Position numbers and translations under genes: made by a program. Below the pieces are notes generated by a model, which did no database searches, was not told the DNA's origin, and saw nothing but the letters and a program-made list of their open reading frames with translations. Shown piece after piece: positions 21,845-22,422 of a stretch of DNA of 22,422 nt. This DNA comes from CAZWSE01 sp964636575 (GTDB taxonomy: Bacteria > Pseudomonadota > Alphaproteobacteria > Rhodobacterales > Rhodobacteraceae): NCBI GenBank assembly GCA_964636575.1, contig CAZWSE010000057.1, forward strand, positions 1 to 22,422. Direction: 5' to 3'. How positions within the stretch are numbered: position 1 is the first letter of the stretch; each line of letters opens with the position of its first letter.

Positions 21845-22422
21845 ATGACCATTCGCCTGCTCAAAACGCTTGTTGCTGTGGCGGACACTCGCACGTTCAG
21901 CGCGGCGGCCAAGGCTGTGAATGTGACCCATGCCGCTGTGAGCCAACAGATGCAGACCCTTGAGGCTGATCTTGGTGTTGCCCTTTTTGACCGCGCCCCC
22001 CGCACGCCTGAGCTGACCCCTATTGCCCGCCAGATCGTCGCCAAGGCCCGCGTTTTGATTGCCGATTATGACAATCTTGTGCCATCCGTTTTGGGGGACG
22101 GGGGTTTGACCGGTGTCGTATCACTGGGCGCGCTGCGCACCACCCTGACCGGATTGACCCCGCAGGCAATGGCGCTGATCAAGGTCAAGTTCCCCGATCT
22201 TGGCCTGCATATCCGCCCTGGCCTGACCAGCACCTTGCTTGCTGAGGTCGCGCGCGGGGGGCTTGATATGGCGATTGTCACCAAGCCCCATCTGATGCCG
22301 GACGGGTTGGAGTTTCGTCCCCTTGTTGATGAGAAGATGCAGCTTATCGCGGCCATTGAAGAACCAGAGGAAGACCCGATTGCATTGCTGAAGTCCAAGC
22401 CCTTTATCCGGTTCAACCGCAA
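21845..22422 (+). CDS. LysR-family transcriptional regulator, N-terminal part (runs off window)
   Basis: The first 192 residues are visible. The winged helix-turn-helix is at 1-60: LLKTLVAVADTRTFSAAAK, VTHAAVSQQMQTLEADLG, ALFDR. The start of the effector-binding domain follows (GVVSLGALRTTLTGL from about 92, then LDMAIVTKP). The ATG at 21845 is the only in-frame start before stops upstream; the ribosome site is weak (GGA). Divergent placement suggests it controls the GATase-P450-GS operon, probably in response to the amine or a pathway intermediate. This is the usual LysR arrangement but is inference. The frame is open at the window end. Confidence 0.94.
   Translation, partial: MTIRLLKTLVAVADTRTFSAAAKAVNVTHAAVSQQMQTLEADLGVALFDRAPRTPELTPIARQIVAKARVLIADYDNLVPSVLGDGGLTGVVSLGALRTTLTGLTPQAMALIKVKFPDLGLHIRPGLTSTLLAEVARGGLDMAIVTKPHLMPDGLEFRPLVDEKMQLIAAIEEPEEDPIALLKSKPFIRFNR

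Noticed and set aside
1..22422. CRISPR array, rRNA genes, prophage structural genes
   Set aside because: No regularly spaced repeats, no rRNA-like segments and no phage genes were seen on either strand.

Overview
The window looks like a chromosomal segment from an aerobic anoxygenic phototroph of the Roseobacter group (Rhodobacterales, Alphaproteobacteria). Four things point that way: an LH2 antenna operon (pucBAC) with PpsR-type operators, a VPLPA-CTERM exported protein, an Entner-Doudoroff cluster (gap-edd-eda), and taurine-type and tungstate-type ABC importers. The species call is inference; no database was searched.

Positions 1-1840 are the right edge of a decayed mobile island. The 3' end of an IS3-family element has cut a GIY-YIG-type gene (minus strand). 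Next to it is a RES-domain gene broken by an in-frame stop and a frameshift. The region ends in a 45-base 3' fragment of tRNA-Ala(GGC), which reads as the attachment-site remnant of an island lying to the left. Backbone genes follow: a VPLPA-CTERM protein (minus), an MltB-type lytic transglycosylase (plus), and the minus-strand gap-edd-eda cluster with a perfect LacI-type palindrome upstream of gap.

Positions 7786-12271 hold an MttB-like methyltransferase (minus), divergent from pucB-pucA-pucC and a fourth overlapping gene of unknown function. The shared 245-bp gap carries two TGT-N12-ACA PpsR/CrtJ operators 7 bp apart and a PrrA/RegA-like palindrome. PucA has a long C-terminal tail and carries Phe44-Leu45, the pair that marks blue-shifted LH3-type antennae. 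A tungstate importer (tupBCA, plus) follows and converges on a taurine-type importer (tauABC, minus). The permease of the latter carries an extracytoplasmic bacterial Ig/cadherin-like insertion.

At the right end a tight three-gene minus-strand operon encodes a class I glutamine-amidotransferase-like hydrolase, a cytochrome P450 and a glutamine-synthetase-like ligase, with 2-bp gaps. A divergent LysR regulator runs off the window. The gene set suggests a gamma-glutamylation pathway in which an amine is ligated to glutamate, oxidised by the P450 and released by the hydrolase. This parallels aniline oxygenase systems but has a P450 in place of a Rieske dioxygenase. It is the best candidate here for an undescribed system.
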